Below, in pieces: positions 26,599 through 34,543 of a DNA stretch of 64,000 nucleotides. The translations under genes were made by a program, and so were the position numbers. The notes beneath the pieces are model-generated. The model saw only the letters and a list, made by a program, of their open reading frames with translations, was not told where the DNA came from and did not search any database. This DNA is from JAHRAW01 sp965226545 (GTDB taxonomy: Bacteria > Pseudomonadota > Gammaproteobacteria > Arenicellales > Poriferihabitantaceae). The stretch covers positions 1,240,001-1,304,000 of the forward strand of contig OZ245364.1 of assembly GCA_965226545.1 (NCBI GenBank), written 5' to 3'. Numbering within the stretch: the stretch's first letter is position 1; every line of letters begins with the position of its first letter.

Positions 26599-28911
26599 TT
26601 AAAACTTCACCGCCCCTTGCACCAAGACGCGCTGTTCATCGGCGGCGTCCGCCTTGATGCGACGTTCGCCGGCGAGGTTGACATCGAAGTATCGATGCGG
26701 TGACCAATCTACGCCGAGGCGGTAGATGTTGTTGTTGTCGGCATTGTCGGTGGTGACCGCATCGACGAACGGCGCAACCAATCCGCCCGCGCTTTGGATG
26801 CCGTATGACAATCGCATTTCGGTGCGCAAGGTTTGGTTGCCGACATCGACATTGTCGTCGAACGATTCGGCATTCCATACGCGACCGAATTCGGTTTGCT
26901 CTTCGCCATAACTCGGGCGCAATCGCAACGCCAAGCCCTGCCCATCATCGCCGCCGCTGACGCGCAAATTGGTATACGCGCCCCATGCACGATAATCTTT
27001 GCGCCCGAATAAACCATTGACGGCGGCTTCGATTTCGGCGCGTTGCCCGCGATATTGCCAGCCGAGTGCGGCTTCCATTGCGCCGCGGTGGTTTTCACCG
27101 TCGCCGGAATCGCGGCGCATGCCGGCTTCGAAGAAGGCGGTATGCAAAGCGGTGAATAACGGAATGCTCGGCGTGAGATAAAGGTTATGCCATCGCGCCA
27201 ATGCGCGCACCGTGTTGGTGCTGAGGTCTTGTTGCACCAATCCGCGCACTTCATTGCCTTCGATGTCGATGTCGGCGGTGTGCGCTTCGAGGCGCAATTG
27301 CAAACTCGGCACGATTTGCAAAGCCGCGCCGGCGGCGAGTGCGGTGAGGCTGAGGTCGCTATCGATTGCCTCGCTGCCTTTTGGCGTGGCGGTCATCTCG
27401 CCTTCGCCCAAGCCAACGATGCCCCATACATCGACATCGCCGAATCGCCGATTGATATACGGATACAACGCGGTTAACTCGACTTCGTATTCGCCTTCGT
27501 TGAAGCCGCCTTGTGCGTCGGGCGATTTGTAATCGATGTCGGCGTCGCTTTTCGATACGGCAACCCCGACCAAATTATCGCCGATGTTAAAATCAACGCC
27601 CAAGTGCAAGCCGCCAACATCACCGCTCCAATCGGCGGCGGCGACATCGCCATCGAGTTCGCGGGTTTGCGTACTGCCCCAAATCGCGCCGACATTCGAA
27701 TTGCTCGGCAACGCCGCAAACGGCAATACGAATCGACTGTTGGCGAGTGCATTGTCGACACCATCGTCGCCCAATGCATGCGCATAATTCGCCAACGCAA
27801 CGACCGGCGTTTGTCCGTCAATCGATGCAAGCGTGGTCGCCGAGTTGGCGGCGGTAAGGCGTTCGGTAATCGCGCCCAATGCCCCGTCGACCATCGCGCC
27901 GGCGACTTTGGTGATGACTTCTTGATTTACGGCATTTAAATGTTCGCCGCTGGTGTCGGTCTCGACGACGAAGATTTGAATTTGCGTGGTTTCCATACCG
28001 GTGCCGCTTGAACCGTGCTGCGCCGAAAGCGTGACCGTAACGCCGTCGGTGTTGAGCGGCGTATCCGCCGTGCTGGAAATGGCAACCGGCGCCGCCGCAT
28101 CGGATGCATCGTGCGTCAATTCCGCGGCGGTGAGTAGTGCGGTGTCGGCGGCGTTAATCGTATAACGCAACGCGGATTGCAAACCGCTTGCGGTCGGCAG
28201 GTTTCGCGAAGAAGCAGTGCCTTGTATGAAAGTGAGGTTGTACTCAGGTTGCGCGAACGCGATGTCCGTCACTTCAATCGTTATCTCGATGGTGGCGGTT
28301 GCGCTGCTGTCGTCCGTGACCGTCAGCGTATGCACGGTCGTAGCCGGCGTAGTCGCCGTACTGCCGCCTTGGATGATGGCTGCGTTGGTTGTTGTATCTT
28401 CCGTCAACATCAGTCCGGTCGGCAAGTCCGGGGCAATCGTATAAGCCAATGTTGAGGCGGACACTGTGCCTTCGGCGCCGGTTGGGGTAAACGTGTGGGC
28501 GGAGTCGATGCCCGGATTAAACACGAGCGAGGCGCGCGAATCCGGAAACGCAATCGGCGTCAAGACGGTCAGGGTGAAGGTAAATTGATCCTGTGGGGCA
28601 CCGTTCTCGTCGAGCACTTCTATCTCCAACTCATCTGAGGTGCCGCCGCTGATGTACGGTGTGGAAGTCGTGCTGGAAATGACAATCGGGGGGACGGCTT
28701 CAGTATTTTCGTCGACGATGGGAGGCGTAAACCCCAAGGCGGAGAGTGCGCCAGAAGGGACAGTGTAGTAATCCGTAGCCGCACCGCCGGTTGCCAGCGG
28801 AAGCGTTACGCTGCTGACCGTGCCTTGTGTAAAGGTGTAGGCGATGTTGTTGCTGGGGAAAGTTTGCGCAACACCTTTCGCACAAAAGCCGAGCAACGCC
28901 AATCCAACCAA
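26599..28911 (-). CDS. Autotransporter-like outer membrane protein, apparently phase-OFF
   Basis: The frame has Ig/cadherin-like repeats (YTFTQGTVSSVTLPLATGG and similar), a helical linker (AVNQEVITKVAGAMVDG) and a C-terminal beta-barrel ending in GAVKF. From the TTG at 28911 it encodes only half a signal peptide (LVGLALLGFCAKGVAQ). Upstream in the same frame are charged residues and then a stop, with no ATG, GTG or TTG between. A GTG at 28984 with AAAGG 8 bases before it lies in another frame, separated by an 11-G tract (28961-28971). With 10 or 13 bases in the tract, GTG would open a full signal peptide in frame. I therefore read the gene as phase-variable and OFF in this assembly. Confidence 0.8.
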   Translation of the reverse strand: MVGLALLGFCAKGVAQTFPSNNIAYTFTQGTVSSVTLPLATGGAATDYYTVPSGALSALGFTPPIVDENTEAVPPIVISSTTSTPYISGGTSDELEIEVLDENGAPQDQFTFTLTVLTPIAFPDSRASLVFNPGIDSAHTFTPTGAEGTVSASTLAYTIAPDLPTGLMLTEDTTTNAAIIQGGSTATTPATTVHTLTVTDDSSATATIEITIEVTDIAFAQPEYNLTFIQGTASSRNLPTASGLQSALRYTINAADTALLTAAELTHDASDAAAPVAISSTADTPLNTDGVTVTLSAQHGSSGTGMETTQIQIFVVETDTSGEHLNAVNQEVITKVAGAMVDGALGAITERLTAANSATTLASIDGQTPVVALANYAHALGDDGVDNALANSRFVLPFAALPSNSNVGAIWGSTQTRELDGDVAAADWSGDVGGLHLGVDFNIGDNLVGVAVSKSDADIDYKSPDAQGGFNEGEYEVELTALYPYINRRFGDVDVWGIVGLGEGEMTATPKGSEAIDSDLSLTALAAGAALQIVPSLQLRLEAHTADIDIEGNEVRGLVQQDLSTNTVRALARWHNLYLTPSIPLFTALHTAFFEAGMRRDSGDGENHRGAMEAALGWQYRGQRAEIEAAVNGLFGRKDYRAWGAYTNLRVSGGDDGQGLALRLRPSYGEEQTEFGRVWNAESFDDNVDVGNQTLRTEMRLSYGIQSAGGLVAPFVDAVTTDNADNNNIYRLGVDWSPHRYFDVNLAGERRIKADAADEQRVLVQGAVKF

Positions 28912-28960
28912 AGCGGATAAACGCTTATAGCCTTTAGAGCGGTTGGATTTTTTTTGATGA

Positions 28961-28971
28961 GGGGGGGGGGG
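28961..28971 (-). repeat. 11-base G/C homopolymer in the autotransporter 5' end
   Basis: Eleven G on the plus strand (C on the coding strand) lie between a GTG start with a ribosome-binding site and the signal-peptide codons. A run of eight T (A on the coding strand) lies 5 bases further into the gene. Such tracts change length by slippage. Confidence 0.9.
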
Positions 28972-29077
28972 TATGAATATTCACTGTATGCACCTTTGTT
29001 AAAGAAAATTGTTAAAAAATAAATGGACGGCAAACCCGCCCACGCGCACTGCAAGGGCGCCATTTTATCGTAACTTG

Positions 29078-30157
29078 TCAAATAAAAAAATCGCCTGTAT
29101 TAGTCCAATACATATGGCAATCAGGTTGATATTCAGCAAGGCATTGTATAGGCGTTTTCAGTCCGATAGAGTGGTGCGGCAGGATGGTGTTGTATTGGAT
29201 TAGCCATTGGGCTAATTTTTGGTTGAATTGGGTGATGTTATCGAGCAGCAATTCGTCGTGGTAGTCGGCGAATTGTTCTTGGATGGTGCGGTTGAATCTT
29301 TCGGCATGCGCGTTCATTTTGGGGCAGTGCGGATAGGTGTAGAGGTGTTGAATGCCGAGTTCATCGAGTCGGTTTTGGAAGTGTTTTTGGAATTCGCTGC
29401 CGTTGTCGGTGAGCACATTTTTGGGCGTTTGCCCGAGCAGTTGGCAGAGTGCATCGAAGACGATGGTGGTTTGTTTGCTCGAGGCTGAAGTGGTTGCGCA
29501 GGCGAAAGCGATGCGGCTGTTGGGGTCGATAAAGGTGATGATGTATCGTCGGATGCCGTCTTTGATGCGCACCACGACATCGGCGGCGATGGTTTGCAAC
29601 GGCGCTTGGGTGTGTTGCGGACGCGGGCGGGCGCGGCGTATATTGCGGCGCAGCGGTTTGCGTTTGCCGGCCGGCGTCAGGCGCGTTGGTCGGATGCGCA
29701 TGCGTTGCGGGTCATCGGCGATGATGCGCCCGATGGTCGATGCGCTTGGCAACGGCAGGCGGTGTTGTTTGCAAAACGGCGCCAACAATTTGTGAATCTT
29801 CGCTTTGCCGAGGTTGGGAAAGATGGTGCGCAACCGTCGGATTTCATCGACGAGCAGCCGCGGCGGTTTTCGCCGGCGCGGCGTTTTCGGTGCGCGTGAT
29901 TTGCCGTTGAGCGCCTTGATGCCGCCGCGGTTATAAGCCGCTTGCCAGCGACGCAAAGTGCGCTCACTTATCTTGAACGCATCGCAAGCGGCGGCGCGTC
30001 CGTGTTTGGCGACAAAGTCGAGAATGTCTCGTCGGTCGCCTGCGATTTGAGTGGTCATGGCGCAAACCATGCCCAATTTCGCCGCGCGATAAAAACCTTT
30101 TACCCGATAACCTATGTATTGAACTCGCATGACAATCCATCCAAAGTGGACTGACAT
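29078..30157 (-). CDS. DDE transposase (rve-type integrase core), copy 1
   Basis: The 359-residue protein has an N-terminal helix-turn-helix (ACDAFKISERTLRRWQAAYN), a basic linker and an integrase core. Candidate acidic residues are in TIAADVV, VLTDNGSEF and AHAERFNRT. IS481-like elements have this build. The coding frame runs past the element's left end, so the last residues (GDFFI) and the stop codon come from flanking DNA. The start may be the ATG at 30157 or an internal one. DNA identity with copy 2 is high except in the helix-turn-helix part. Confidence 0.85.
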   Translation of the reverse strand: MSVHFGWIVMRVQYIGYRVKGFYRAAKLGMVCAMTTQIAGDRRDILDFVAKHGRAAACDAFKISERTLRRWQAAYNRGGIKALNGKSRAPKTPRRRKPPRLLVDEIRRLRTIFPNLGKAKIHKLLAPFCKQHRLPLPSASTIGRIIADDPQRMRIRPTRLTPAGKRKPLRRNIRRARPRPQHTQAPLQTIAADVVVRIKDGIRRYIITFIDPNSRIAFACATTSASSKQTTIVFDALCQLLGQTPKNVLTDNGSEFQKHFQNRLDELGIQHLYTYPHCPKMNAHAERFNRTIQEQFADYHDELLLDNITQFNQKLAQWLIQYNTILPHHSIGLKTPIQCLAEYQPDCHMYWTNTGDFFI

Positions 30158-30176
30158 ATGTTTATGGACTTAAGCA
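29096..30176 (-). mobile_element. Insertion sequence, copy 1 (1081 bp)
   Basis: The limits come from comparing it with the second copy at 33.4 kb: both share the left end TGTATTAGTCCAATACATAT and the right end CATATGTTTATGGACTTAAGCA and lose similarity outside. The ends are imperfect inverted repeats sharing TTA(A)GTCCA and CATATGGCA. The element carries one DDE transposase gene and sits 12 bases after the pepN stop. No target-site duplication is evident (TCGCC on the left, GCGAC on the right). Confidence 0.85.
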
Positions 30177-30188
30177 GCGACGCCGCCA

Positions 30189-32912
30189 TCAATTCGCCAA
30201 ACTCTTCTCCACAATCTCCGCCACATCCGCCGACAATTTCGGCGTCCGCGCAAGTTCCTCGAGCGTATCTTTCATCATCGAAGATAAGGTTGGGATATGC
30301 CGTCGCCACGGGGTAAATACGGACGCCAATCGCGCCGCGACTTGCGGGTTTTTTTGGTCGAGACGGGCAATCCAATCGGCGGCGAAGCGATAGCCGTTGC
30401 CGTCCGCCGAATGGAAGCAAAGGGCGTTGCCGCAGAAGCCGAAAATTAATGAATACACTTTGTTGGGGTTGGTTTCGATGAATGCTTCGTGTTGGGTTAA
30501 TTGTTGTACGCGCGCGGGCGTATCGGCATGCGGTGCGCCGGCTTGGATGCGCAGCCATTTATCGACGACCAATGGGTTGTCTTTCCATTGGCGATAGAAC
30601 CCATCGAGCAATTCGATTCGTGTCGGGGCGTTGCAAGCCGCCAAGGCGTTTAATGCGGCGGTCGAATCGGTCATGCATTTCGATTGCGTTAACAATTCCG
30701 CCGCCAATTGATGCGCGGTGTCGTCGTCCAAAGTGCATAGCCAGCGCAAACATGCATCGCGCAAGGCGCGCGCGGCGATTTGCGGCGGGGTGATGGCGCC
30801 GAAGTTGGCGGCGTTGAGTTGGTGATAACGCGCCAATAATGGTTCGCGCAAGGCGGTTGCCAAGTCGCGTTGCAATGCGCGGCGGGCGTGGAAAATTGAT
30901 GTTGGGTCGATGGGTTGCACCATCTCGCTTAAGTAACCTTGCGATGGCGGGGTTAATAATTCGGCGCATAGTGCGATGTCGTCTGCGCGTGCATCGAGGG
31001 CGGCGGCGAAGGCATCGGCCAAGTTGGTTGCACTGTGCAATGGTTGATTGTTTTGCAGGCGCGCGACATTTTGCACAATGTGCGCCGCCATTAAATTTTG
31101 CCCGGCTTCGCGGCGATTGAATGGGTCGTCGTCGTGTGCCAGTAACACTTTTAATTCATCGGGCGAAAGTGATTGATGCAGTTTCACCGGCGCGCTGAAG
31201 CCGCGTAGCAATGATGCGATTGGTGGGGTTGGTACATTGTTAAACACGAAGGTTTGGGTTGGTTGCGACAGCACCAACAAATCATTTTGCGATTCATTAT
31301 TTTTGGTCGACAACCGTGCACCGTTGGCGTCGAACAAGGCGGCGCGTACCGGAATCACAAACGGCAATTTATTCGGTTGCTGCGGCGTTGGCGGGCAGGA
31401 TTGCGTCAAGGTTAATTCATACACTTTACGCGCGACATCGTATCGACCTTCGGCGCGCACTTCGGGCGTGCCGGCTTGGCTATACCAAAGTTTAAATTGT
31501 GACAACTCTTCGTCACTAACCTCTTGCATCGCCGCGACAAAATCATCGATGGTCACCGCTTGCCCGTCATACCGATCAAAATATAAATCAGTCGCGCGGC
31601 GAAACACTTCCGCGCCGAGCAGGGTATGTAACATTCGAATCACTTCGGCGCCTTTGTTGTATATCGTGGCGGTGTAAAAATTGTTTATCTCGATATACGA
31701 ATCCGGGCGCACCGCATGCGCCATCGGGCCGGCATCTTCGCGGAATTGTGAAGTGCGCAATGAATCGACTTGCGCGATGCGTTGCACTGCGCGCGCGCCG
31801 ATGTCTTCGCTGAATTGTTGTTCGCGGAATACGGTGAAGCCTTCCTTTAAACTTAACTGAAACCAATCGCGACAGGTGACTCGATTGCCGGACCAATTAT
31901 GAAAATATTCATGCGCAATCACCGCATCGATGTTCTCAAAATCGCCGTCGGTTGCACTGGCTGCATCGGCGAGCACATATTGCGTGTTAAAAATATTTAA
32001 ACTTTTATTTTCCATCGCGCCCATGTTGAAATCGCCGACCGCGACCACATGAAAAACATCCAAATCATATTCGCGCCCGTATACTTTTTCATCCCAAGCC
32101 ATCGCGCGTTTAAGCGCCTGCATTGCGAATGCACATTTATCGATGTCGCGCGCGGCGGCATAAAAGCGCAATGCAACTTTGCGTTGTGAACGAGTAGTGA
32201 ATTCATCTTCGAGTAACTGCAAATCGCCGGCGACAATCGCAAATAAATAAGTCGGCTTGGGGAATGGGTCATGCCATTTGGCGAAGTGTCGACCGTTGTC
32301 GAGTTCACCGCTTGCAATTAAATTGCCATTGCATAACAACAACGGAAATGTTTTCTGCTCGGCGCGCAAGGTCACAGTAAAGGTCGCCAAATTATCCGGT
32401 CGATCAATCGCCGGCGTAATCCGCCGAAACCCTTCGGCTTCGCATTGCGTGCATAACATTCGCGCCGATTGATACAAACCGCTGAGTGCGGTGTTGCGCG
32501 TCGGGAAAGTTACATTGTCAATCGTCAATTCGAATCGCTGCGGCGGGCGATGAATGATGATTCGATTATCGCGGATGCAATATTGTCCGGCGCGCGGGCT
32601 GTCACTGTTTACTTCGTCACTGTGTACTTCGTCACCGTTTACTTCGTCACCATCCACCGCCGTCAGAGATTTGCCATCGATGGCAATGCGCTCGATGCGC
32701 ACCATCTCGGCATCGCTATGCAGAATTAAATCGGCGCAATCGTCCGCACCGCCATCGACCCCACCATCGACGCCATCATCTCGACAAACTTGATGCACCG
32801 CATGCACTTTGGTCTCGGCAAAGTCGAGTTCCAAAGTCAATTGGCTATCGACGATGCGATACGCATGCCGACGATAATTCGCCAGAAGGGTGGGCTGCAG
32901 GCGGGCGTTCAT
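30189..32912 (-). CDS. pepN: Aminopeptidase N, M1 family
   Basis: The protein has the M1 motifs GAMEN and HEYFHNWSGNRVTCRDW (HExxH with the distal Glu in LKEGFTVFRE). It removes N-terminal residues from peptides in the cytoplasm. The ATG at 32912 (MNARLQPTLLANYRR) is preferred to one 54 bases upstream that lies against the fdxA stop. The length of 907 residues is slightly above normal. Two loops in the N-terminal beta domain contain repeat-coded inserts, one of Gly-Val-Asp and one of GDEV-type units, which look like local expansions. An insertion sequence lies 12 bases downstream of the stop. Confidence 0.94.
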   Translation of the reverse strand: MNARLQPTLLANYRRHAYRIVDSQLTLELDFAETKVHAVHQVCRDDGVDGGVDGGADDCADLILHSDAEMVRIERIAIDGKSLTAVDGDEVNGDEVHSDEVNSDSPRAGQYCIRDNRIIIHRPPQRFELTIDNVTFPTRNTALSGLYQSARMLCTQCEAEGFRRITPAIDRPDNLATFTVTLRAEQKTFPLLLCNGNLIASGELDNGRHFAKWHDPFPKPTYLFAIVAGDLQLLEDEFTTRSQRKVALRFYAAARDIDKCAFAMQALKRAMAWDEKVYGREYDLDVFHVVAVGDFNMGAMENKSLNIFNTQYVLADAASATDGDFENIDAVIAHEYFHNWSGNRVTCRDWFQLSLKEGFTVFREQQFSEDIGARAVQRIAQVDSLRTSQFREDAGPMAHAVRPDSYIEINNFYTATIYNKGAEVIRMLHTLLGAEVFRRATDLYFDRYDGQAVTIDDFVAAMQEVSDEELSQFKLWYSQAGTPEVRAEGRYDVARKVYELTLTQSCPPTPQQPNKLPFVIPVRAALFDANGARLSTKNNESQNDLLVLSQPTQTFVFNNVPTPPIASLLRGFSAPVKLHQSLSPDELKVLLAHDDDPFNRREAGQNLMAAHIVQNVARLQNNQPLHSATNLADAFAAALDARADDIALCAELLTPPSQGYLSEMVQPIDPTSIFHARRALQRDLATALREPLLARYHQLNAANFGAITPPQIAARALRDACLRWLCTLDDDTAHQLAAELLTQSKCMTDSTAALNALAACNAPTRIELLDGFYRQWKDNPLVVDKWLRIQAGAPHADTPARVQQLTQHEAFIETNPNKVYSLIFGFCGNALCFHSADGNGYRFAADWIARLDQKNPQVAARLASVFTPWRRHIPTLSSMMKDTLEELARTPKLSADVAEIVEKSLAN

Positions 32913-32965
32913 TTGCGATGCGGCGAGGCGTGGCGGCGATGTTAACCCCCGCCACCCACTCGCCA

Positions 32966-33289
32966 TCAGCGTTCGAGATATTGCAATTTGTCTTTCTTAT
33001 CGACCCATTCATCAGCATCGTCCGGCGCCGGCTTCATCTCGGCAATCACCGGCCACTCACGACTCAACTCGGCATTGAGCGCAAGATAACTTTGCTTATC
33101 CGCCGGCAAATCATCCTCCGAATAAATCGCATCGACCGGACATTCCGGCACGCACAAACTGCAATCGATGCATTCCTCAGGGTCAATCACCAAATAATTC
33201 GGCCCCTCATGAAAACAATCAACCGGACAAACCTCGACGCAATCGGTGTATTTGCAACGGATGCATGAATCGACCACTATGTAAGTCAT
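32966..33289 (-). CDS. fdxA: Seven-iron ferredoxin FdxA
   Basis: The ATG at 33289 follows GGAGAATTGCA and gives 107 residues. The N-terminal half holds two cluster motifs: CIRCKYTDCVEVCPVDC for a 3Fe-4S/4Fe-4S pair and CIDCSLCVPECP. The acidic C-terminal tail is as in proteobacterial FdxA. It is a small cytoplasmic electron carrier. pepN follows on the same strand 53 bases downstream, and the second insertion sequence lies just upstream of the promoter region. Confidence 0.93.
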   Translation of the reverse strand: MTYIVVDSCIRCKYTDCVEVCPVDCFHEGPNYLVIDPEECIDCSLCVPECPVDAIYSEDDLPADKQSYLALNAELSREWPVIAEMKPAPDDADEWVDKKDKLQYLER

Positions 33290-33317
33290 TGCAATTCTCC
33301 AAAATTTCGGTGGGGTG

Positions 33318-34454
33318 TTAGTCGTTTGCGAATGGAAGTGTTCGCGCAAGGCGGCGGTATTGTATGCGGTTTTGGCGGGCGGGGGTAGGGGGTGTATTAG
33401 TCCAATACATATGGCAATCAGGTTGATATTCAGCCAGGCATTGTATAGGCGTTTTCAGTCCGATGCCGTGGTGCGGCAAGATGGTGTTGTATTGAATTAG
33501 CCATTGGGCTAATTTTTGGTTGAATTGGGTGATGTTATCGAGCAGCAATTCGTCGTGGTAGTCGGCGAATTGTTCTTGGATGGTGCGGTTGAATCTTTCG
33601 GCATGCGCGTTCATTTTGGGGCAGTGCGGATAGGTGTAGAGGTGTTGAATGCCGAGTTCATCGAGTCGGTTTTGGAAATGTTTTTGGAATTCGCCGCCGT
33701 TGTCGGTGAGCACATATTTGGGCGTTTGCCCGAGCAGTTGGCAGAGTGCATCGAAGACGATGGTGGTTTGTTTGCTCGACGCTGAAGTGGTTGCGCAGGC
33801 GAATGCGACGCGGCTGTTGGGGTCGATAAAGGTGATGATGTATCGTCGGATGCCGTCTTTGATGCGCACCACGACATCGGCGGCGATGGTTTGCAACGGC
33901 GCTTGGGTGTGGTGCGGACGCGGGCGGGCGCGGCGTATATTGCGGCGCAACGGTTTGCGTTTGCCGGCCGGCGTCAGGCGCGTTGGTCGGATGCGCATGC
34001 GCTGCGGGTCATCGGCGATGATGCGCCCGATGGTCGATGCGCTTGGCAACGGCAGGCGGTGTTGTTTGCAAAACGGCGCCAAAAATTTGTGAATCTTCGC
34101 TTTGCCGAGGTTGGGAATGATGGTGCGTAGCCGACGAATTTCTTCGACGGTCTCCCGCGCCCACATTCGCCGGCGTGGTGTTTTGGGCGCGGTCGATTTG
34201 CGGTTGAGCCCAGGCAACCCGCGACTTTTGTAATTCGCCTTATGGCGAGCGAAAGTGCGCCGGGCTATCTTGAACGCATCGCAAGCGGCGGCGCGCCCGT
34301 ATTTGGCCGCGAACTCGAGAATTTCCAGCCTCTCGACGGCTGTTGTAGTGGTCATGGTGTAAACCATGCCCAATTTCGCCGCCCGATAAAAACCTTTTAC
34401 CTGATAACCTATGTGTTGAACTCGCATGACAATCCATCCAAAGTGGACTGCCAT
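33318..34454 (-). CDS. DDE transposase (rve-type integrase core), copy 2
   Basis: The 378-residue frame is nearly identical to copy 1 from about residue 100 to the element end, but differs in the helix-turn-helix region (ACDAFKIARRTFARHKANYK instead of ACDAFKISERTLRRWQAAYN) and its linker. As in copy 1 the frame has no stop inside the element and runs into flanking DNA, here for about 24 extra residues ending LPFAND. Catalytic residues are retained, so both copies could be active. Confidence 0.83.
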   Translation of the reverse strand: MAVHFGWIVMRVQHIGYQVKGFYRAAKLGMVYTMTTTTAVERLEILEFAAKYGRAAACDAFKIARRTFARHKANYKSRGLPGLNRKSTAPKTPRRRMWARETVEEIRRLRTIIPNLGKAKIHKFLAPFCKQHRLPLPSASTIGRIIADDPQRMRIRPTRLTPAGKRKPLRRNIRRARPRPHHTQAPLQTIAADVVVRIKDGIRRYIITFIDPNSRVAFACATTSASSKQTTIVFDALCQLLGQTPKYVLTDNGGEFQKHFQNRLDELGIQHLYTYPHCPKMNAHAERFNRTIQEQFADYHDELLLDNITQFNQKLAQWLIQYNTILPHHGIGLKTPIQCLAEYQPDCHMYWTNTPPTPARQNRIQYRRLARTLPFAND

Positions 34455-34473
34455 ATGTTTATGGACTTAAGCA
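33393..34473 (-). mobile_element. Insertion sequence, copy 2 (1081 bp)
   Basis: This has the same length, orientation and ends as copy 1. The flanks carry GGGGG on both sides (33388-33392 and 34474-34478), a possible 5-bp target duplication, though the flanking DNA is G-rich. The two copies bracket pepN and fdxA. Confidence 0.85.
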
Positions 34474-34499
34474 GGGGGTGATGGGGTGGGGTGGGAATG

Positions 34500-34529
34500 A
34501 AAAAACCGCCCTTTGGGGAGGGCGGGTTT
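34500..34529 (-). terminator. Terminator of the RloC-like gene
   Basis: On the minus strand CCGCCCT pairs with AGGGCGG around a short loop (CCCCAA) and is followed by TTTTTTC. It lies 15 bases after the stop. Confidence 0.8.
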
Positions 34530-34543
34530 TGGGGGGGCGAAAC

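Noticed and set aside
28806..29081. 91-codon minus-strand frame running through the G tract
   Set aside because: It is the third phase across the homopolymer and overlaps the adhesin signal-peptide region out of frame; no ribosome-binding site fits its ATG.
29096..34473. Composite transposon carrying pepN and fdxA
   Set aside because: The outer flanks show no common target duplication, the cargo is housekeeping, and copy 2 may have its own 5-bp duplication, so two separate insertions are simpler.
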